This document shows positions 58,031 through 64,000 of a stretch of DNA of 64,000 nt, piece by piece (position 1 is the stretch's first letter; the number at the start of each line of letters is the position of its first letter). The stretch is from Thysanoteuthis rhombus (lineage: Eukaryota > Mollusca > Cephalopoda > Oegopsida > Thysanoteuthidae). Both the position numbers and the translations under genes were made by a program. Below the pieces are notes generated by a model that was given only the letters and a program-made list of their open reading frames with translations, was not told the DNA's origin and did no database searches. The stretch is from positions 2,388,501 to 2,452,500 of the forward strand of contig OY735225.1 of NCBI GenBank assembly GCA_963457665.1, in the 5' to 3' direction.

Positions 58031-58189
58031 AAACATATATGAGAAATTTTAATACACACTCACACAGCACAGACAACTGATGATGGAAAAAAATCCTGAA
58101 ACTTGTATGGAAAATTTACTTATAAGGATTAATAAACCTTACCTCCAACGAGTCTGTCTCACTCCCTACAGTACACATTACATAAACCG

Positions 58190-58190
<1 letters not shown>
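58031..58190. other. Unique bridge between two satellites
   Basis: A non-repetitive segment containing GATGATGGAAAAAAATCCTG followed by AAACTTG and AATAAACC, which looks like the 3' tail of a mobile element. On the minus strand there is an acceptor/donor pair (TACTGTAG at 58166; GAG/GTAAGG at 58143) around 23 nt. That could be a UPF2 5' UTR exon but has no other support. Confidence 0.4.
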
Positions 58191-58220
<30 letters not shown>

Positions 58221-58293
58221 TATTAATATATATAAACTGACACGTATCTATATAGGCCGACGTATATTTATAGAGACGGAAATATATATATAT

Positions 58294-58352
<59 letters not shown>

Positions 58353-58440
58353 GACCGACATATATATATATATATACCCACATACATATATACCCATGTA
58401 TCTATATACATTAACGTATATGTATATATACAGACATAAA
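58190..58440. repeat. TA array with GACATATAT and GACCGAC-type words
   Basis: A transition zone of (TA)n with early forms of the next minisatellite (AGACCGACATATAT, CCCACATACATATATACCC). Confidence 0.85.
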
Positions 58441-59522
58441 TGTATATATACAGACATAAATATACATATACTCACATATCTATATATACAGACATATATA
58501 TATATATACTCACATATGTATATATACAGACATATATATATATATACTCACATATGTATATATACAGACATATATATATATATACTCACATATGTATATA
58601 TACAGACATATATATATATATACTCACATATGTATATATACAGACATATATATATATATATACTCATATATGTGTATATACAGACATATGTATATATACA
58701 GACATATGTATATATACAGACATATATATATATACAGACATATATATATATATACTCACATATGTATATATACAGACATATATATATATACTCACATATG
58801 TATATATACAGACATATATATATATACTCACATATGTATGTATACAGACATATATATATATACTCACATATGTATATATACAGACATATATATATATACT
58901 CACATATGTATATATACAGACATATATATATATATATACTCACATATTTATATATACAGACATATATATATATACTCACATATTTATATATACAGACATA
59001 TATATACTCACATATGTATATATACAGACATATATATATATACTCACATATGTATGTATACAGACATATATATATATACTCACATATGTATATATACAGA
59101 CATATATATATATATATATACTCACATATGTATATATACAGACATATATATATATATACTCACATATGTACATATACAGACATATATATATATATACTCA
59201 CATATTTATATATACAGACATATATATATATACTCACATATTTATATATACAGACATATATATATATACTCACATATTTATATATACAGACATATATATA
59301 TATACTCACATATGTATATATACAGACATATATATATATTGATATACTCACATATGTATATATACAGACATATATATATATTGATATACTCACATATATA
59401 TGTATACAGACATATATATATATACTCACATATATATGTATACAGACATATATATATATACTCACATATGTATATATACAGACATATATATATATTGATA
59501 TACTCACATATGTATATATACA

Positions 59523-59573
<51 letters not shown>

Positions 59574-60486
59574 ATATATACTCACATATGTATATATACA
59601 GACATATATACTCCCATATGTATATATACAAACATATATATATAAACATATATATATATATATATATATACTCACATATGTATATATGTAGATATATATA
59701 TATATATATATGTATATATACTCACATATGTATATATACCGACATATACATATATATACTCACATATGCATACATACAGACATATACATATATATATATA
59801 CATATATATACTCACATATGTATATATACAGACACATATATATATATTTATACTCGCATATGTATATATACAGACACATATATTTATATATAAATACTCA
59901 CATATGAATATATACAGACATATATATATATATATATATATATCCTCACATGTTTTTATACAGACATATATATATATATATATATACTCACATGTTTTTA
60001 TGCAGACATATATATATATATATATATATACTCACATATGTATATATACAGACATATATATATATATATACTCACATATGTATATAGACAGACATATATA
60101 TATATATATATACTCACATCTGTATATATACAGACATATATATATATATATATATACTCACATCTGTATATATACAGACATATATATATATATATATATA
60201 TATACTCACATCTGTATATATACAGACATATATATATATATATATATACTCACATCTGTATATATACAGACATATATATATATATATATATATATACTCA
60301 CATCTGTATATACACAGACATATATATATATATATATATATACTCACATCTGTATATATACAGACATATATATAGATATATACTCACATCTGTATATATA
60401 TACAGACATATATATATATATATATACTCAAATCTGTATATATACAGACATATATATATATATATACTCACATCTGTATATATTCA

Positions 60487-60521
<35 letters not shown>

Positions 60522-60754
60522 TCACATCTGTATATATTCAGACATATCTATATATATATGTATATATACTCACATCTGTATATATACAGACATATATATA
60601 TATATATACTCTATTCTGTATATATACAGACATATATATATATATATACTCACATTTGTATATATACAGACATATATATATATATATATACTCACATCTG
60701 TATATATACAGACATATATATATATATATATATACTCACATCTGTATATATACA

Positions 60755-60786
<32 letters not shown>

Positions 60787-60970
60787 CTCACATCAGTATA
60801 TATACAGACATATATATATATATATACTCACATCTATATATATACAGACATATATATATATATATACTCACATCTGTATATATACAGACATATATATATA
60901 TATATACTCACATCTGTATATATACAGACATATATATGTATATATACTCACATCTGTATATATACAGACA

Positions 60971-61016
<46 letters not shown>

Positions 61017-61877
61017 CACATATCTATATATACAGACATATATATATATATATATAAATATATACTCACATATCTATATATACAGACATATATATATATA
61101 TACTCACATATGTATATATACAAACATATATATATATATATTGATATACTCACATATGTATATATACAGACATATATATATATTGATATACTCACATATG
61201 TATATATACAGACATATATATATATTGATATACTCACATATGTATATATACAGACATATATATATGAACATATATATATATATACTCACATATGTATATA
61301 TACAGACACATATATATATATATATACTCACATATCTATATATACAGACATATATATATATATATACTCACATATCTATATATACAGACATATATATATA
61401 TATATTGATATACTCACATATGTATATATACAGACATATATATATATATTGATATACTCACATATGTATATATACAGACATATATATATATTGATATACT
61501 CACATATGTATATATACAGACATATATATATATTGATATACTCACATATGTATATATACAGACATATATATATATTGATATACTCACATATGTATATATA
61601 CAGACATATATACATATTGATATACTCACATATGTATATATACAGACATATATATATATTGATATACTCACATATGTATATATACAGACATATATATATA
61701 TTGATATACTCACATATGTATACATACAGACATATATATATATTGATATACTCACATATGTATACATACAGACATATACATATATATATATATATATACT
61801 CACATATATATATATATATATATATACTCACATATATATATATATATATATACTCACATATGCATATATACAGACAC

Positions 61878-61909
<32 letters not shown>

Positions 61910-61951
61910 CTATTTATCTATATATACTCACATATGTACATATACAGACAC

Positions 61952-61994
<43 letters not shown>

Positions 61995-62029
61995 TATCTA
62001 TATATACTCACATATGTATATATACAGAC

Positions 62030-62066
<37 letters not shown>

Positions 62067-63601
62067 TCTATATATCTATATATACTCACATATGTATATA
62101 TACAGACATATATATATATATATATATATATACTCACATATGTATATATACAGACATATATATATTAACATATATATATATATATATACTCACATATGTA
62201 TATATACAGACATATATATATAAACATATATATATATATACTCACATATGTATATATGTAGATATATATATATATATGTATATATACTCACATATGTATA
62301 TATACAGACATATACATATATATACTCACATATGTATATATACAGATGTATACATATATATATATACTCACATATGTATATATACAGACACATATATACA
62401 TATTTATACTCACATATGTATATATACAGACACATATATACATATTTATACTCACATATGTATATATACGGACACATATATTTATATATAAATATTCACA
62501 TATGAATATATACAGACATATATATATATATACTCACTTGTTTTTATACAGACATATATATATATATATACTCACATGTTTTTATACAGACATATATATA
62601 TATATATATATACTCACATATGTATATATACAGACATATATTTACATATATATATACTCACATATGTATATAGACAGACATATATATATATATATATATA
62701 TATACTCACATATGTATATAGACAGACATATATATATATATATACTCACATCTGTATATAGACAGACATATATATATATATATACTCACATCTGTATATA
62801 GACAGACATATATATATATATATACTCACATCTGTATATATACAAACATATATATATATATGTCTGTATATATACAGATGTGAGTATATATATATATACT
62901 CACATCTGTATATATATATATGTACTCACATCTGTATATATAAATATGTACTCACATCTGTATATATAAATATATACTCACATGTGCATATATACAGACA
63001 TATATATATATACTCACATATGTATAAATACAGACATATATATATATATATATATATATACTGACATATGTATATATACGGACATATATATATACATATA
63101 CTCACATATGTATATATACGGACATATATATACATATACTCACATATGTATATATACAGACATATATATATATATTGATATACTCACATATGTATATATA
63201 CAGACATATATATATATATATAAATATACTCATATATGTATATATACAGACATATATATATATATACTCACATATGTATATATACAGACATATATATATA
63301 TACTCACATATGTATATATACAGACATATTAAACATATACTCACATATGTATATATACAGACATATATATATATATTCACATATGTATATATACAGACAT
63401 ATATATATACATACTCATATATGTCTATATACAGACATATATATATATATACTCACATATGTATATATACAGACATATATATATATACTCACATAAGTAT
63501 ATATACAGACATATATATATATACTCACATATGTATATATACAGACATATATATATATATATTATATATATATATATACTCACATATGTATATATACAGA
63601 C

Positions 63602-63632
<31 letters not shown>

Positions 63633-63967
63633 TATATATACTCACATATGTATATATACAGACATATATATATATATATATATATATAAATATATATATA
63701 CTCACATATGTATATATACAGACATATATATATATATATATATATATAAATATATATATACTCACATATGTATATATACAGACATATATATATATATATA
63801 TAAATATATATATACTCACATATGTATATATACAGACATATATATATATATATACTCACATATGTATATATCCAGACATATATATATATACTCACATATG
63901 TATATATCCAGACATATATATATATACTCACATATGTATATATCCAGACATATATATATATACTCAC

Positions 63968-64000
<33 letters not shown>
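58440..64000. repeat. Minisatellite with CTCACATATGTATATATACA core, open at window end
   Basis: More than 100 units of roughly 36-55 bp are built from ACTCACATATGTATATATACA and GACATA(TA)n. Unit variants are clustered: CACATCTGT dominates about 60115-60980 and 62750-62960; TTGATATACTCAC units occur at about 59340-59510 and 61140-61760; CACATGTTTTTATACAG occurs near 59945-60005 and 62530-62590. The repeat of variant order suggests a larger block of about 2.6 kb. The array continues past the window end. The very long ORFs (up to 800 codons) here are not genes. Confidence 0.95.

Noticed and set aside
58396-62168. Very long ORFs (431, 433 and 800 codons) rich in Tyr, Ile, Thr and His on the plus strand, and mirror ORFs on the minus strand
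   Set aside because: They are the translation of a TA/CA minisatellite, open in several frames and both strands at once. There is no start context, domain or codon bias.
1-64000. CRISPR array, operon or prokaryotic features
   Set aside because: Spliced animal gene structure throughout. The regular repeats are satellites without spacers of constant length.

Overview
The window is animal nuclear DNA: AT-rich, with many short GT-AG introns, long dinucleotide microsatellites, tRNA-derived SINE-like heads and decayed DNA transposons. The single protein-coding gene is metazoan. Repeat style and intron structure suggest a lophotrochozoan, most likely a cephalopod such as an octopus; this is inference, because no species-diagnostic sequence was available to me.

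The gene lies on the minus strand from about 54.5 kb down to about 17 kb. It is UPF2, the scaffold of the nonsense-mediated mRNA decay (NMD) surveillance complex. I assembled 38 coding exons by hand, each bounded by AG/GT and all phase-compatible. Together they encode about 1247 residues if translation starts at the ATG at 54464-54466; human UPF2 has 1272. In order the protein has a charged N-terminal coiled coil, three MIF4G domains, an acidic linker and a UPF1-binding C-terminus ending in a short basic tail. The first coding exon has its own splice acceptor, so at least one 5' exon lies upstream, inside or beyond the satellite block or outside the window. Two intronic exon-like ORFs (42410-42563 and 33472-33588) and a 54-nt exon-like segment next to the stop (18172-18225) suggest alternative or NMD-coupled splicing.

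Region by region: 1-16.8 kb is intergenic, with microsatellites, a LINE 3' remnant, a dispersed repeat family linked to GACAGAC tracts, two tRNA-like SINE heads, an old 1.3-2.3 kb segmental duplication (about 5.65-7.93 kb against 8.85-10.2 kb) and several foldback or hairpin elements. From 16.8 to 54.5 kb is UPF2, whose introns hold a mariner remnant, a pogo/Tigger-like MITE, copies of dispersed repeats and a 55-bp minisatellite. From 54.66 to 64.0 kb is almost all satellite. There is a TA/CA-rich lead-in, then a minisatellite carrying ACCCCT (GGGGTTTTA on the other strand) with a higher-order repeat of about 1 kb. A 150-bp unique bridge at about 58.03-58.19 kb follows, then a second minisatellite built on CTCACATATGTATATATACA that runs off the window end. 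The long ORFs in these satellites are artefacts of repeat units whose lengths are often multiples of three.
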